Shown: positions 17,506 through 26,404, numbered from the stretch's first letter. The stretch is 64,000 nucleotides of DNA from Nitrospirota bacterium (GCA_016212095.1 JACRHH010000003.1:37014-101013); one strand, 5' to 3'. Numbers and translations are program-made. The notes: generated by a model from the letters alone, not told the origin.

Positions 17506-18819
17506 ATGAAGCTTATGCGATATTCAAGATTCCTTGCGATCTCGATTCTGGTGGTTCTGGCAGCCGCGGGATCAGCATCGGCGGCTCAGCCTGATTCACT
17601 GTACACAGTTCAGACCGGAACGTTCGTTCCGCTCGATCCGGCGCGCAAGCAGTTCGATACGCTTGCCGCATCGCTTGCAAAGCCATTGCGCGGTCTCCTC
17701 CGGATAGAAAAGGGCGCGAAGTTTCACGTGGTTCGGTTTGGGCTTTTCAATAATCCGGTTGAAGCATGGAAAGCGGCCAGAGAGGTTGGCGCGATAGCTC
17801 CGGATGCGTATGTCCTGCGTGAACCGGCCGGGACTGTCGAACGGCTGGCGTTGATTTCTCCCGGCATCACCGGCACGGAGAAAATCTATGCGGTTGAGGC
17901 CGGATGCTTTACCTCGAAGGATGCCGCAATGAAGGCGTTGAATGGATTGAGGCTGGAGACCGGCGGAGGTCAGGCATCGGCAACGCTGGCTGATAATGCC
18001 GGTGATTCTGTCATGCGAATCGACTGGCTGGCCGGTATCAATGCGGCATGGAGCGCCATCAGACATCTGTCGGCTGTTTCAGCCTGCGTTTCCATTAGCG
18101 GATCGGAGGCTCTGCCGCCGCCTGCCGAATCCGCCGCGATAACCGTTGCCAAGCCGGAGCAGGCTGTTGCAGCGGCTAAAACCGAACCGGAACCCAAGGG
18201 CAAGGCCGCAAATGTGCATCGACCTGAAATCGACAATGAGGACAAGGTTTCACCGCAAGCGCAATCCCCGGACGCGAACTCAGCCGGAAGCGCAACAGGA
18301 GAATCAATCGGCAGTGCCGCAGCAGACGCAGCCGAGGATATGGAAACAACCTTCGGCAAGATAAATGACACGATGTCGGCCATGCTGGATCAGCATGAAT
18401 ACGGAAAGGCTGTTCAGGTAATCAGGGAATACATGAAACGTTTTCCCGACAATCCCGATCTTTACGCGTGGTATGGAGCAGCGCTTTCCGCAATGGATCG
18501 TCCGGACAAGGCTCTTGAGCAGTATCGTAAAGCGGCTGAGCTGGCCCCTTCCGTTCCCGAATTTCACGTTAATGTCGGCCAGAGCCTGACGAAGATCCAC
18601 ATGAACTCGGTCAAGGACGCTATCGACTCATTCAATGCGGCCCTACGTCTGAATCCGAACGATGTTGCTGCCCTGGAGGGGCTTGGCAGTGTTTACGTGA
18701 GCATCGGCTACGGGGACATGGCCGAGGAACTGGTGCTTCCACGTATGCAGGAGCTTGACAGTGAAGCCGCCAAACGGCTGGATTTGCTCATCAAGGGCGG
18801 CGTGGACTGGAGCCGATGA
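17506..18819 (+). CDS. Secreted SPOR-like / TPR protein
   Basis: About 437 residues with a signal peptide ending near SASAAQ. Two SPOR-like segments follow (YTVQTGTFVPLDPA... and IYAVEAGCFTSKDAAMKALNGL), a domain type that can bind denuded peptidoglycan. A Pro/Ala/Glu-rich linker follows, and the C-terminal 130 residues form TPR repeats (NPDLYAWYGAALSAMDRPDKALEQYRKAAELAP and the next unit). ATG 17506 is preferred to 17515; a TTG at 17479 lies within the promoter region. It may be a periplasmic scaffold serving the large secreted proteins, which is inference from position. Confidence 0.75.
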   Translation: MKLMRYSRFLAISILVVLAAAGSASAAQPDSLYTVQTGTFVPLDPARKQFDTLAASLAKPLRGLLRIEKGAKFHVVRFGLFNNPVEAWKAAREVGAIAPDAYVLREPAGTVERLALISPGITGTEKIYAVEAGCFTSKDAAMKALNGLRLETGGGQASATLADNAGDSVMRIDWLAGINAAWSAIRHLSAVSACVSISGSEALPPPAESAAITVAKPEQAVAAAKTEPEPKGKAANVHRPEIDNEDKVSPQAQSPDANSAGSATGESIGSAAADAAEDMETTFGKINDTMSAMLDQHEYGKAVQVIREYMKRFPDNPDLYAWYGAALSAMDRPDKALEQYRKAAELAPSVPEFHVNVGQSLTKIHMNSVKDAIDSFNAALRLNPNDVAALEGLGSVYVSIGYGDMAEELVLPRMQELDSEAAKRLDLLIKGGVDWSR

Positions 18820-18842
18820 CAAGGCTTGGCGAGCCTGCAAGG

Positions 18843-18872
18843 TGGACAAGAAACGCATCTCTGTGATATGTT
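18843..18872 (+). promoter_or_regulatory. Candidate tRNA promoter
   Basis: TGGACA (18843-18848) and TATGTT (18867-18872) with 18-base spacing end 16 bases before the tRNA gene. Confidence 0.4.
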
Positions 18873-18888
18873 CTCAAGCTGATTGCAC

Positions 18889-18965
18889 GCCCCCTTAGCT
18901 CAGTAGGATAGAGCACAAGTTTCCTAAACTTGGTGTCACAGGTTCGATTCCTGTAGGGGGTACCA
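18889..18965 (+). tRNA. tRNA-Arg (anticodon CCU)
   Basis: Full cloverleaf: acceptor GCCCCCT pairs with AGGGGGT (first pair G-U), D-arm contains GCTC...GAGC, anticodon stem CAAGT/ACTTG around loop TTCCTAA with anticodon CCT, T-arm ACAGG-TTCGATT-CCTGT, and an encoded CCA end. It reads AGG codons. No integrase or att duplication is seen beside it. Confidence 0.96.
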
Positions 18966-18995
18966 GAAAAACATCCGGTTAGATCCGGTTAAAAC

Positions 18996-19026
18996 AAAAA
19001 ACCCGGCGGAAACGCCGGGTTTTTTG
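18996..19026. terminator. Bidirectional terminator between tRNA-Arg and rho
   Basis: AAAAAACCCGGCG - GAAA - CGCCGGGTTTTTT: a 7-bp GC stem (19002-19008/19013-19019) with a GAAA tetraloop, flanked by A-run and T-run, so it works on both strands for the convergent tRNA and rho transcripts. Confidence 0.93.
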
Positions 19027-19051
19027 TTTTCAGTCATGACTGGAAAGTCGG

Positions 19052-20515
19052 CTACTTGTTCATCATCTCAAGAAATTCCTTGTTGTCCTTCGTGCCGCGA
19101 AGCTTGCTCAGAATGAACTCCATGCTCTCGATCGAGCTTAGCGGATGAAGCACCTTGCGGAGGATCCACATCTTGTTCAGAACGTCCTTCTCTACAAGCA
19201 GTTCTTCCTTCCGGGTTCCGGAAGCGTTGATGTCGATGGACGGAAATATGCGCTTCTCCACCAGCTTGCGGTCGAGGTGAAGCTCCATGTTGCCGGTTCC
19301 CTTGAACTCTTCAAAGATAACGTCGTCCATGCGGCTGCCGGTATCGACAAGCGCGGTGGCAAGAATAGAGAGCGAGCCGCCCGATTCTATGTTTCGGGCC
19401 GCGCCGAAGAAGCGTTTCGGCCTCTGGAGCGCGTTTGCGTCGAGGCCGCCGGAGAGAACCTTGCCGCTAGTGGGACTTATGGTGTTGTAGGCGCGGGCAA
19501 GGCGCGTGATGCTGTCAAGCAGAATCACCACGTCTTTCTTGCCTTCGACAAGGCGCTTGGCCCGGTCGATCACGATCTCGGCAACCTGACAGTGGCGCTG
19601 AGGCGGCTCGTCGAACGTGGAGCTGATAACCTCCGCGTCAACAGTCCGCATCCAGTCGGTCACTTCTTCCGGGCGCTCATCGATAAGCAGAATGATGAGC
19701 TGAATCTCCGGATTAGCCTTCCTGATCGCCTTGGCGATGGATTGCAGAAGCATCGTCTTTCCGGTGCGCGGCGCGGCAACGATCAGTCCGCGTTGTCCGC
19801 GTCCCACAGGCGTGATCAGTTCCATTACGCGCGTGGAGTAATCGGTCGGATTATGGTCGAGATGAACCTTGCGCGTGGGATAGTATGGCGTGAGGTTGTC
19901 GAAAAGCGGCCTGTGAATGCTGGCCTCAGGCGGCTCGCCGCCTATCGCCTCAACCTTGAGCAACGCGAAATAGCGCTCGTTGTCCTTGGGCTGGCGAATC
20001 TGGCCGGTAACGAGATCGCCGGTGCGAAGGCTGAAACGCCTTATCTGCGACGGCGAAACGTAAATATCGTCGGGGCCGGGAAGATAGCTGAAGTCCGGTG
20101 AGCGAAGGAAGCCGAATCCGTCCGGGAGGATTTCGAGCACGCCCTGGGCATAGATGCAGCCTGTGCGCTCGGTCTGGGCCTGGAGAATCGCGTATATAAG
20201 ATCCTGCCGCCTCAGGCTGCTTCCGCCCTCGATGTTCAGATCGACAGACATCTGAATGAGGTCTTCAGTGGCCTTGGCGCGCAGTTCCGCGATATTCATG
20301 CGGAGTTCTTTTTTCTCGCCGTTCGCCGGCTGCTGCGATGCGGTTTCATCCGCCGCAACCGAGGCCACGGGCGGCTGGTAAACCGGCCTTTCCTCCGGGT
20401 ATCCGCCTCCGTTGCCGCTTCTATGCCTGCTTTCGGTGCGTTGGCTGCCTTCGCCGCGCGGAACGCGCGTTCCCCTTCCGCCTCTTGGTGGTGTTGATCT
20501 GCCGGAGCTTTCCAT
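19052..20515 (-). CDS. rho: Transcription termination factor Rho
   Basis: 487 residues. A Gly/Arg/Ser-rich extension of about 70 residues precedes the standard core, which begins [17 protein letters not shown]. Then come the RNA-binding cold-shock-like domain ([16 protein letters not shown]), the Walker A loop [10 protein letters not shown] and Walker [15 protein letters not shown], and the secondary RNA-binding region [16 protein letters not shown]. Rho is a hexameric RNA helicase ending transcription. The basic, disordered N-terminus is common in some phyla and may bind RNA. A long untranslated leader upstream suggests attenuation by Rho itself. Confidence 0.95.
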   Translation of the reverse strand: MESSGRSTPPRGGRGTRVPRGEGSQRTESRHRSGNGGGYPEERPVYQPPVASVAADETASQQPANGEKKELRMNIAELRAKATEDLIQMSVDLNIEGGSSLRRQDLIYAILQAQTERTGCIYAQGVLEILPDGFGFLRSPDFSYLPGPDDIYVSPSQIRRFSLRTGDLVTGQIRQPKDNERYFALLKVEAIGGEPPEASIHRPLFDNLTPYYPTRKVHLDHNPTDYSTRVMELITPVGRGQRGLIVAAPRTGKTMLLQSIAKAIRKANPEIQLIILLIDERPEEVTDWMRTVDAEVISSTFDEPPQRHCQVAEIVIDRAKRLVEGKKDVVILLDSITRLARAYNTISPTSGKVLSGGLDANALQRPKRFFGAARNIESGGSLSILATALVDTGSRMDDVIFEEFKGTGNMELHLDRKLVEKRIFPSIDINASGTRKEELLVEKDVLNKMWILRKVLHPLSSIESMEFILSKLRGTKDNKEFLEMMNK

Positions 20516-20789
20516 ATCCTTCTTCCTTGCTTTGTGTGAGAAATGTTAAATCGTTGCCGAATTAAGCTCTGATGATTCCGCTTCGCTAAAGTTGATATTC
20601 ACTTATCGATAGTAATAACGTCAGTCTTTAATTCCCCATAATCAATGAACGGCGAAACAGCTCGGATTATCTTCCAACGGAGCGGCGATTAACTGGCTTG
20701 TTTCAGGTGCGCCAAAATATGAGTCGAGGATGTATTCGGAACCACAGTGTAATGGTTGCTAGGATACATAACGCACAAAACCTTGTCAA
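20516..20789 (-). promoter_or_regulatory. rho promoter and long leader
   Basis: On the minus strand TTGACA (20784-20789) and TATCCT (20761-20766) are spaced 17 bases. Transcription would begin near 20754, giving a 5' leader of roughly 240 bases before rho. This accounts for the 326-base gap 20516-20841; no other gene was found in it. Long rho leaders that support autogenous termination are known in other bacteria; its use here is inference. Confidence 0.5.
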
Positions 20790-20841
20790 TACAGATATGG
20801 ATGCAGGTTGAAAACATCCAGAAATAATGTCCGCAGAAGTG

Positions 20842-21090
20842 TCATTTTTTCGCTTCCAGCCGCAGAAAACCGTGGATCGCGTCCGAGAGCGGCGTGCGCC
20901 GCAGGAATACCGCGCGACGCGACGCATCGAACGCGCCGCGCGCGTCGCCGGCGGCAAGACGCGTGACTGCGATTCGCTCCATCGAGGCGGCCATCATGCT
21001 TGTGGAATGGAGAAGCATCAAATCCGTGCCGCAATTCCGGCATGTGCCAGCCGACTTGCCGGGCACTCCGCATACGGGGCAGGCATCCAT
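20842..21090 (-). CDS. Small zinc-ribbon protein next to grpE
   Basis: 82 residues. The N-terminus carries two CxxC knuckles (C4-C7 and C17-C20) typical of a zinc ribbon. The rest, SMERIAVTRLAAGDARGAFDASRRAVFLRRTPLSDAIHGFLRLEAKK, looks like a pair of helices of TPR type. It starts 6 bases after the grpE stop, so it belongs to that transcript. Family not recognised; a small co-factor of the GrpE/DnaK system is a guess from position. Confidence 0.6.
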   Translation of the reverse strand: MDACPVCGVPGKSAGTCRNCGTDLMLLHSTSMMAASMERIAVTRLAAGDARGAFDASRRAVFLRRTPLSDAIHGFLRLEAKK

Positions 21091-21096
21091 TTCCGG

Positions 21097-21783
21097 CTAT
21101 CTACCCAGCCGGTTTACAACAACCTCGGCTGCGCGAATAATGGTTCCGTTCCAGATATAACCCTTTCGAACCTCGCCCGTCACCATTTCGTCTTCAAGCG
21201 CCTGATCGCAAACAGTCTCCACCTCGCGCATCGAAAAGCTGTTGAACCGTTCACCGGCGGCGTGGATTTCGCCGACGCCCCAGGAATCGAGCGAACGATC
21301 CATCTGGCGCAGCATCAACCGCTGCCGCTCGCGCATCGCCTCCACCATCACCTGCTCGCCGCCGATCAGCTTCGACATCCCGGCTGGCTGGTAGGCTTCA
21401 GCAGCGCGCAGGGCCGACTCCATGCCGTCCCTGATCTCGACAATATCCGTCAGCACCGGCTTCAGCGCGTCGATGCGCGCGTTTTCGATGTCAAGCCGCT
21501 TTCGCTCAAGCTCCTCGCGCAGTACCGCATTGCTGGAGCTGACCGTGTCGAGCAGAACATTCGCGTGATCCAAAGCGCCCTTGAACGTGCGCGTCTCCTC
21601 GCGCACCTCGTTTTTAAGCGACGCCAGCTCGGTGAGCACAAGATACAGATCGGCGTAAACCCTGCCGTCTGTGCTGTCATCGGTGAAACCGGCGTGGACG
21701 CCGTGTCCTCCCGGCCCTCCGCCCGAATTGTCCAGATATTCGGCGAACCGCCTTATCAATTCATCCTTCGATTTTGCTTCCAT
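21097..21783 (-). CDS. grpE: GrpE-family nucleotide exchange factor
   Basis: 228 residues. A long coiled coil (about 60-120) is followed by the beta-domain signature FNSFSMREVETV...EVRKGYIWNGTIIRAAEVVVNR, matching the GrpE C-terminus. GrpE releases ADP from DnaK. The N-terminal 50 residues are unusual and the core is divergent, so it could be a GrpE paralogue; the histidine often found in the HEAV segment is absent (MREVE). It overlaps the upstream radical SAM gene by 23 bases. No dnaK is in the window. Confidence 0.8.
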   Translation of the reverse strand: MEAKSKDELIRRFAEYLDNSGGGPGGHGVHAGFTDDSTDGRVYADLYLVLTELASLKNEVREETRTFKGALDHANVLLDTVSSSNAVLREELERKRLDIENARIDALKPVLTDIVEIRDGMESALRAAEAYQPAGMSKLIGGEQVMVEAMRERQRLMLRQMDRSLDSWGVGEIHAAGERFNSFSMREVETVCDQALEDEMVTGEVRKGYIWNGTIIRAAEVVVNRLGR

Positions 21784-22723
21784 GTTTCTCCGTTACAAGT
21801 TGTCCCTGTCTGCTGTCACGCCGCGACATCTCCTTTCGTATGTCGTCCAGAAGGTGATGGCGGCTCAGCGACCACTTGGGCGCAATAAGAATATCATGCG
21901 GCGCGGTTGCGCAAAAGCGCTGAATGTATATTTCGGGCGAGAGGCGTTCAAGGAAATCGCAGACAAGCGCGATGTATTCCTTGTACTCCAGAACAGGAAA
22001 CGGCGTTTTCTTGTACTCGATGCCGAGTGCCGTGCCTTCGACAACCTGAAGCTGGTGAAGTTTCAGAAACTCAACCGGCAACCGCGACATCTCTCCTGCC
22101 GCCTCAAGCATCTCTTCGCGCGATTCGCCCGGAAGCCCAAGAATGAGATGCGCGCCGATATGAATTCCGCGCCCGGCTGTCATCGAGACGGTGTCCAGAA
22201 AACGCCGGTAGTCGTGGCCACGGTTCACGCGCAGAAGCGTCCTGTCATGAATCGATTGCAGACCGTATTCGACAAGCATGAATTTCTCCCGCGCCAGTTC
22301 CGCAAGCATGGCAATCTTGTCCTCGTCCACCGCGTCGGGCCGCGTGCCGATGGCAAGGCCGATCACATTGTCGAACGACAACGCCTCGCGGTAGAGCCGC
22401 TCAAGCGTCTCAACCGGCGCGTGCGTGTTCGTAAATGGCTGAAAATAAACAAGAAATTTGTCGGCCTTGTACCTTCGGGCCGTATAGGCGATGCCGTTTT
22501 CGATCTGCTCCAAAATCGGAACCGCTGGCTTGCAGGCTTCGGGACGGAAGCTGTCGTTGTTGCAAAAGACGCACCCGCCGCGCGCGACTGTGCCGTCGCG
22601 GTTCGGGCAGGTGAAACCGGCGTCGACGTTCACCTTCGACACGCCCGCGCCGAAACGGGCGCGCATGTAATCGCCGAAGGTGGAGATTCTGGGCTTTGCG
22701 GGTGTGAGCAGCGTTTGGGGCAT
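21761..22723 (-). CDS. Radical SAM protein, YhcC (TIGR01212) family
   Basis: 320 residues. The N-terminus reads ISTFGDYMRARFG...KVNVDAGFTCPNRDG, then GGCVFCNN, giving the family's spaced C-x(11)-C-x2-C cluster motif. Downstream: YFQPFTNTHAP, GLAIGTRPD, EYGLQSIHDRTL, HLILGLPGES. The reaction of this family is unsettled; relatives are reported near tRNA or oxidative functions. Its end overlaps grpE by 23 bases. Confidence 0.88.
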   Translation of the reverse strand: MPQTLLTPAKPRISTFGDYMRARFGAGVSKVNVDAGFTCPNRDGTVARGGCVFCNNDSFRPEACKPAVPILEQIENGIAYTARRYKADKFLVYFQPFTNTHAPVETLERLYREALSFDNVIGLAIGTRPDAVDEDKIAMLAELAREKFMLVEYGLQSIHDRTLLRVNRGHDYRRFLDTVSMTAGRGIHIGAHLILGLPGESREEMLEAAGEMSRLPVEFLKLHQLQVVEGTALGIEYKKTPFPVLEYKEYIALVCDFLERLSPEIYIQRFCATAPHDILIAPKWSLSRHHLLDDIRKEMSRRDSRQGQLVTEKHGSKIEG

Positions 22724-22785
22724 TAGTTACGGTGTGGGCGATTGCTAATGAAAGTGCAGCCGCCTGTCAAAATGTCGTAGATGCT

Positions 22786-22989
22786 TCAAATTCCTATTGC
22801 TTTCAGCATTTCCATCTCCTTGCGCAAGATGGTATTGATAACTTTATTTAGATCGATATTTTTAATCAGAGCCTTATTGCTGTAAAAGGCTTTGATCTCC
22901 TTGTCGAGATATATCGGGATCTCAAGCTCTTCCATCGGCCTGTAGAACTTGCCCTGCTCAGCTTGTGAAAAATCATATTCCTTTTTCAT
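22786..22989 (-). CDS. brnA: BrnA-like antitoxin
   Basis: About 67 residues from the ATG at 22989 (an alternative ATG at 22998 adds three). MKKEYDFSQAEQGKFYRP at the start and the ribbon-helix-helix-like end (EIPIYLDKEIKAF...DLNKVINTILRKEME) match BrnA antitoxins, which bind DNA and neutralise BrnT. The start overlaps the brnT reading frame end, the normal coupled order toxin-antitoxin. Its toxin partner is frame-disrupted (see next entry). Confidence 0.8.
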   Translation of the reverse strand: MKKEYDFSQAEQGKFYRPMEELEIPIYLDKEIKAFYSNKALIKNIDLNKVINTILRKEMEMLKAIGI

Positions 22990-23284
22990 TTCTTGCATAT
23001 CCTTTCGAAGTATTGCGCTGCCTCATGTTTTGCCGCTTTCCTCGCGGAAATAATCCGAACGATCTCCTTGCCCTCAAATTTCCTGAAGGTATGGGCAACA
23101 ACAATAATCATTTTTCATTTGGCATTTGCCCCATCGTTATCCATCGGTCTTCGTCACTGGAATGCTTATCATCGAAAAAAGTGAGCATATATCTGTCGGC
23201 GAAAACATAACTTGCTTCGGTGAATGCCACCTTGTGTTTCAGCCTGTTCACCCTGTCTTTTTCCTTATCCCATTCAAATTTCAC
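22986..23284 (-). pseudogene. brnT: BrnT-like toxin, frameshifted
   Basis: From a GTG at 23284 the frame reads MKFEWDKEKDRVNRLKH, then a VAFTEASYVFADRY segment and DEDRWITMGQMPNEK, and stops at TGA 23110-23108. The rest of a BrnT continues in the -1 frame from 23111: MIIVVAHTFRKFEGKEIVR, ending ICKK at 22986. Together about 100 residues, the normal BrnT length (RNase fold). The break is at A5 in GAAAAATGA: one more A would restore the frame, or a -1 slip on AAA. It is therefore a recent mutation, a sequencing error in a homopolymer, or slippage. The GTG start overlaps the UPF0173 stop. Confidence 0.85.
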
Positions 23285-23979
23285 AAATCAATTTCCTGCC
23301 CGATCTCAAGCGGCGTGACCTTTCCACGGTCTTCCGGGTTTAGCGCGGCAACGAAGTCGTCAACCGTGCCGGTGAGCGCCGGGAACGTGGCGTAATGCGT
23401 GGGAATTATGCGCGACGGGCGTATCAGCTTCACGGCGTATGCGGCCTCGCGCGGCCCCATCACGTAGCGGTCGCCTATGGGAAGAAGCGCCAGTTCCGGC
23501 GCGTAAAGCTCGCGGATGATGGCCATGTCTCCAAACACGTTGGTGTCGCCGGAATGATAGATCGTGTAGCCGTTTTCGAGCTTGACGATGTATCCCACGC
23601 ATTCGCCGCCGGGTAGAAGGGCGTCGCCTTCCTTGATGCTTGAACTGTGATCGGCGTGAACCATCGTTATCCGTATTCCGCCCGATACTATGCTTCCGCC
23701 CTTGTTCATGCCGATGATCTCGTTTTTCCAGCCCTTGGCGGACAGGTGGAGGTAAATGTCGTGAATGCAGACGATCTTCGCGCCTGTTTTCCGGGCAAGC
23801 GGTTCGAGGCTTCCGATGTGGTCGCGATGCCCGTGCGTGAGCAGGATCAGGTCGGCCCGGTCGAGCGAGCGCACGGTGTTGGTTGCCAGCGGATGATCGA
23901 GCCACGGGTCGATCAGAATGATCACGCCTTTGGCGGATTCGATGCGGAAGCCTTCATGTCCGAGCCATGTTATGTTCAT
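23281..23979 (-). CDS. UPF0173 metal-dependent hydrolase (metallo-beta-lactamase fold)
   Basis: 232 residues from MNITWLGHEGFRIES at 23979, the usual family start; the frame extends upstream but without family resemblance. Metal site motif THGHRDHIGS (HxHxDH), later GYTIYHSGDTNVFGD and IPTHYATFP with the further histidines. Members are cytoplasmic zinc hydrolases of unknown substrate. The stop overlaps the brnT start by 3 bases (GTGA). Confidence 0.88.
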   Translation of the reverse strand: MNITWLGHEGFRIESAKGVIILIDPWLDHPLATNTVRSLDRADLILLTHGHRDHIGSLEPLARKTGAKIVCIHDIYLHLSAKGWKNEIIGMNKGGSIVSGGIRITMVHADHSSSIKEGDALLPGGECVGYIVKLENGYTIYHSGDTNVFGDMAIIRELYAPELALLPIGDRYVMGPREAAYAVKLIRPSRIIPTHYATFPALTGTVDDFVAALNPEDRGKVTPLEIGQEIDL

Positions 23980-24016
23980 TGTTGTAAATCCGTCATGGGA
24001 TACCGGATGCCGCCCG

Positions 24017-24469
24017 TCAACGCTTTTTTCGTTTGAAGTCCACCTGAACGACATTGCCGCCCTGTTCTTCAACGGATGGTTGATGCGCGGATTGTTCGTC
24101 GGCGATCTTCTGTTTCGCGTCAGCCGGGGACGGAGCCACTATGAGCTGCGTGCTAAGTTCCGGAGAGCTTATTGCAACAATATGCGCCGATGGTATGTAA
24201 CACTGCTGTGGCGAGGTTCCAAACACGAGGGTGCATTCGATTGCGTCGCCGGGCCATGCAAAGTTCATCCGGCGGTTGAATACCAGCACCAGTCCCGACT
24301 CCTTTTCTTCCGGCAGGAATCCGCGTGAGCCGATCATCACTTCGTCCGAATAACGCACAACCACGAAAACCCGCCCGATAATGTCCAGGATTTCGTAAAA
24401 CACCTTCTTTTTCAGTTCCTCCACGCGTTCGCGGATGGCGTCCGGCATGTTTTCCTTCTTATCTGCCAC
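24017..24469 (-). CDS. SspB-like ClpXP specificity adaptor
   Basis: 150 residues from a GTG at 24469 overlapping the end of dnaJ by 11 bases (an ATG lies at 24448). The central part, [20 protein letters not shown]...[22 protein letters not shown], resembles the SspB fold that hands ssrA-tagged substrates to ClpXP; the C-terminus ends in a variable tail with a basic [10 protein letters not shown], where SspB has its ClpX-binding tail. Assignment is by pattern and is moderate. Placement with dnaJ fits a protein-quality role. Confidence 0.65.
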   Translation of the reverse strand: MADKKENMPDAIRERVEELKKKVFYEILDIIGRVFVVVRYSDEVMIGSRGFLPEEKESGLVLVFNRRMNFAWPGDAIECTLVFGTSPQQCYIPSAHIVAISSPELSTQLIVAPSPADAKQKIADEQSAHQPSVEEQGGNVVQVDFKRKKR

Positions 24470-25637
24470 GTTTTCTTGCCTCGGAATACAGTTTTTCTCT
24501 CGGATTTCCATCGTATGCGCGCTCGATTTCCGCAACGGCTTTTTTCTGCTGGTCGGATAAATTACGCGGCATCACAACCCTTACGATAACATATTGATCG
24601 CCGCCGGTTCCGGCTCCGGACGCCTTGACGCCCTTGCCGCGAAGCCTCAGTTTTTTCCCGGAATCGGTTCCCGGCGGAAGCGTTACAGCCGCCATGCCGT
24701 CGATTGTGGGAACCTCGATTCGCCCGCCAAGCGCCGCTTCCGCAACAGTTATGGGAACATCCACAAAAATATCCGATCCTTCGCGCCGGAAAACCGGGTG
24801 CGGCAGAACCGTAATATCAATGTGCAGATCGCCCGGCTGGCCGCCGCCGGACGCGGCCCCGCCCATGCCGCGAAGCCGCAGCCTCGATCCGTCGTCAACG
24901 CCAGGCGGAATCTTCACCTTGGCGGTATCGGTTGTCCTCAACATGCCGCGTCCGCCGCATGTTCCGCATGGACGTGTGGGAATTCGTCCGGTTCCGGCGC
25001 ATTTCGGACATGCGCGGGCCTGCTTGAAGAAGCCATGCCCCACTTGAACCCGCCCTCCGCCGCCGCACGACGGACAGGTTATCAACTTGCCGTCTTCCGC
25101 GCCGGAGCTGCCGCAGGCGCGGCAGGCTGAGTCTCTTTCGTATGTGACAGGCCGGGTGACGCCGTTGACGGCATCCTCCAGCGTTACGTCCATCGACATT
25201 TCCATGTCCGGGCCGCGAGTTTCACGCCTTCCGGCTGAACGTGTTCTACCGCCAAGGATGTCGGAGAAAACATCCTCGAAGCTGCCGCCACCGCCACCGC
25301 CGCCAAGATCGCCGAAGTCGAACGAAAAACCGCCGAAGCCGCCACCGGGCTGTCCGGTGCCATGTCGGCCAAATCCGCCGAAGCCCGCGCCGGGAGGCGG
25401 CTGAAAACCCTGATCGAACGCGGCCATGCCGAACTTGTCGAACTGGGCGCGTTTGGCGTCGTCGCTCAACACTTCGTATGCCTCGTTCAATTCCTTGAAA
25501 TTTTTCTCGGCGTCCTTGCTGTTCGGGTTAAGGTCTGGATGATGTTTGCGCGCAAGCTTGCGGTAAGCTTTCTTTATCTCGTCCTTGCCGGCTTCGCGCT
25601 TCACGCCGAGCACATCGTAAAAGTCTCGTTTAGGCAA
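24459..25637 (-). CDS. dnaJ: Chaperone DnaJ (Hsp40)
   Basis: 392 residues from a TTG start with GGAGGAAGCA just upstream. J domain at 1-70 with HPD (HHPDLN), Gly/Phe-rich linker (about 75-130), and four zinc-finger repeats CxxCGxxG type ([32 protein letters not shown]). The C-terminal substrate domains include [22 protein letters not shown]. Partner of DnaK. Its start codon lies inside the last codons of the PIN toxin gene (8-base overlap), which is unusual for a housekeeping chaperone. No dnaK in the window. Confidence 0.96.
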   Translation of the reverse strand: MPKRDFYDVLGVKREAGKDEIKKAYRKLARKHHPDLNPNSKDAEKNFKELNEAYEVLSDDAKRAQFDKFGMAAFDQGFQPPPGAGFGGFGRHGTGQPGGGFGGFSFDFGDLGGGGGGGSFEDVFSDILGGRTRSAGRRETRGPDMEMSMDVTLEDAVNGVTRPVTYERDSACRACGSSGAEDGKLITCPSCGGGGRVQVGHGFFKQARACPKCAGTGRIPTRPCGTCGGRGMLRTTDTAKVKIPPGVDDGSRLRLRGMGGAASGGGQPGDLHIDITVLPHPVFRREGSDIFVDVPITVAEAALGGRIEVPTIDGMAAVTLPPGTDSGKKLRLRGKGVKASGAGTGGDQYVIVRVVMPRNLSDQQKKAVAEIERAYDGNPREKLYSEARKRGR

Positions 25638-26046
25638 TGCTTCCTCCGGCTAAAGTCAATCTCTCCCATAATTGTCGCGGCGTCATTGTTTCAATGCCAT
25701 TGTAGCTTCCAATCTCAAGAATGTCGCTGTCACCTGTTATCAATAACTCTGCCATGCCTCCGATTGCCGTGCCGATAACCGGCAGATCATCAGGGTCGCG
25801 GCATTCGGAAGCCTCAACTGGAACGGGGGGGGTAATCTCCGCGATATCATGGAGATAAGTAACTATTTTATCAGCGTTTTCCTTGGTCATCCGCAATTTG
25901 CCGGCAAGTTTATCCGCCACTTCGGCAAGAATATACTCGCTTAAGACAACCGTATGACTGGATACGCATACCTCAAAGACATCGGCGCAGAGCCCGCGCG
26001 AGGCAAATGCGGCGATTATCACGTTCGTATCCAGAACGATCCTCAC
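25630..26046 (-). CDS. PIN-domain toxin (TIGR00305 type)
   Basis: 138 residues. Acidic PIN residues are visible: LDTNVII at the N-terminus, [12 protein letters not shown] and ITGDSDIL near the C-terminus. PIN toxins are Mg2+-dependent RNases inhibited by the upstream antitoxin. The ATG overlaps the antitoxin stop (ATGA type) and the TAA overlaps dnaJ. The subfamily is the 'putative toxin-antitoxin system toxin component, PIN family' group. Confidence 0.88.
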   Translation of the reverse strand: MRIVLDTNVIIAAFASRGLCADVFEVCVSSHTVVLSEYILAEVADKLAGKLRMTKENADKIVTYLHDIAEITPPVPVEASECRDPDDLPVIGTAIGGMAELLITGDSDILEIGSYNGIETMTPRQLWERLTLAGGSIA

Positions 26047-26261
26047 GATATTACTTTAAAAACATCCTCGTCGGTTAGCAATCCCTGAGCTTCCGCGAAG
26101 GGCAACGTCATGCTGCGAAGCTGGCGGAATTTTCTGATTGCCAGATAGCGGCTTACGGCTTCACGAATGATCTCGCTTTTGGAAACATTCTCCGCCCTGC
26201 CTATGCTTTCGAGTTCATCCTGAAGCTTGCGGGGAAAACGAATTGTGATTGTGTCGCTCAT
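26043..26261 (-). CDS. Ribbon-helix-helix antitoxin
   Basis: 72 residues from ATG 26261. Start MSDTITIRFPRKLQDELESI forms the DNA-contacting strand and helix of a CopG/MetJ-type ribbon-helix-helix, followed by VSKSEIIREAVSRYL. The C-terminus would wrap the PIN toxin. It shares a 4-base overlap with the toxin gene. An inverted repeat lies in its promoter. Confidence 0.85.
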   Translation of the reverse strand: MSDTITIRFPRKLQDELESIGRAENVSKSEIIREAVSRYLAIRKFRQLRSMTLPFAEAQGLLTDEDVFKVIS

Positions 26262-26290
26262 AATGACGCGCCTCCATGTCCGCGTAAGAC

Positions 26291-26319
26291 AATGTAGCAC
26301 GCAACGCCTTTCGTTGCAA
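26291..26319 (-). promoter_or_regulatory. Promoter and operator of RHH/PIN pair
   Basis: Minus-strand TTGCAA (26314-26319), 17-base spacer, TACATT (26291-26296). The inverted repeat GCAACG-CCTTT-CGTTGC (26301-26317) fills the spacer and overlaps the -35 box, as expected for an autoregulating antitoxin. Confidence 0.55.
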
Positions 26320-26404
26320 GGCGGTGGCGGTTATAGCCGTGCTAGTTTATGGCTACGGCAACGCACATACACTTGCTATCGACTCCATGGCAGACACCAA
26401 CCGT

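Noticed and set aside
18889..18965. tRNA-Arg as an integration site of a mobile element
   Set aside because: No integrase, no duplicated 3' tRNA end and no change in gene style on either side.
19145..20101. 318-codon open frame on the plus strand
   Set aside because: Antisense to rho, which is unmistakable.
20827..21888. 353-codon open frame on the plus strand
   Set aside because: Antisense to the zinc-ribbon and grpE genes; Arg/His-rich, no motif.
21671..22726. 351-codon open frame on the plus strand
   Set aside because: Antisense to the YhcC-type radical SAM gene with its clear cluster motif.
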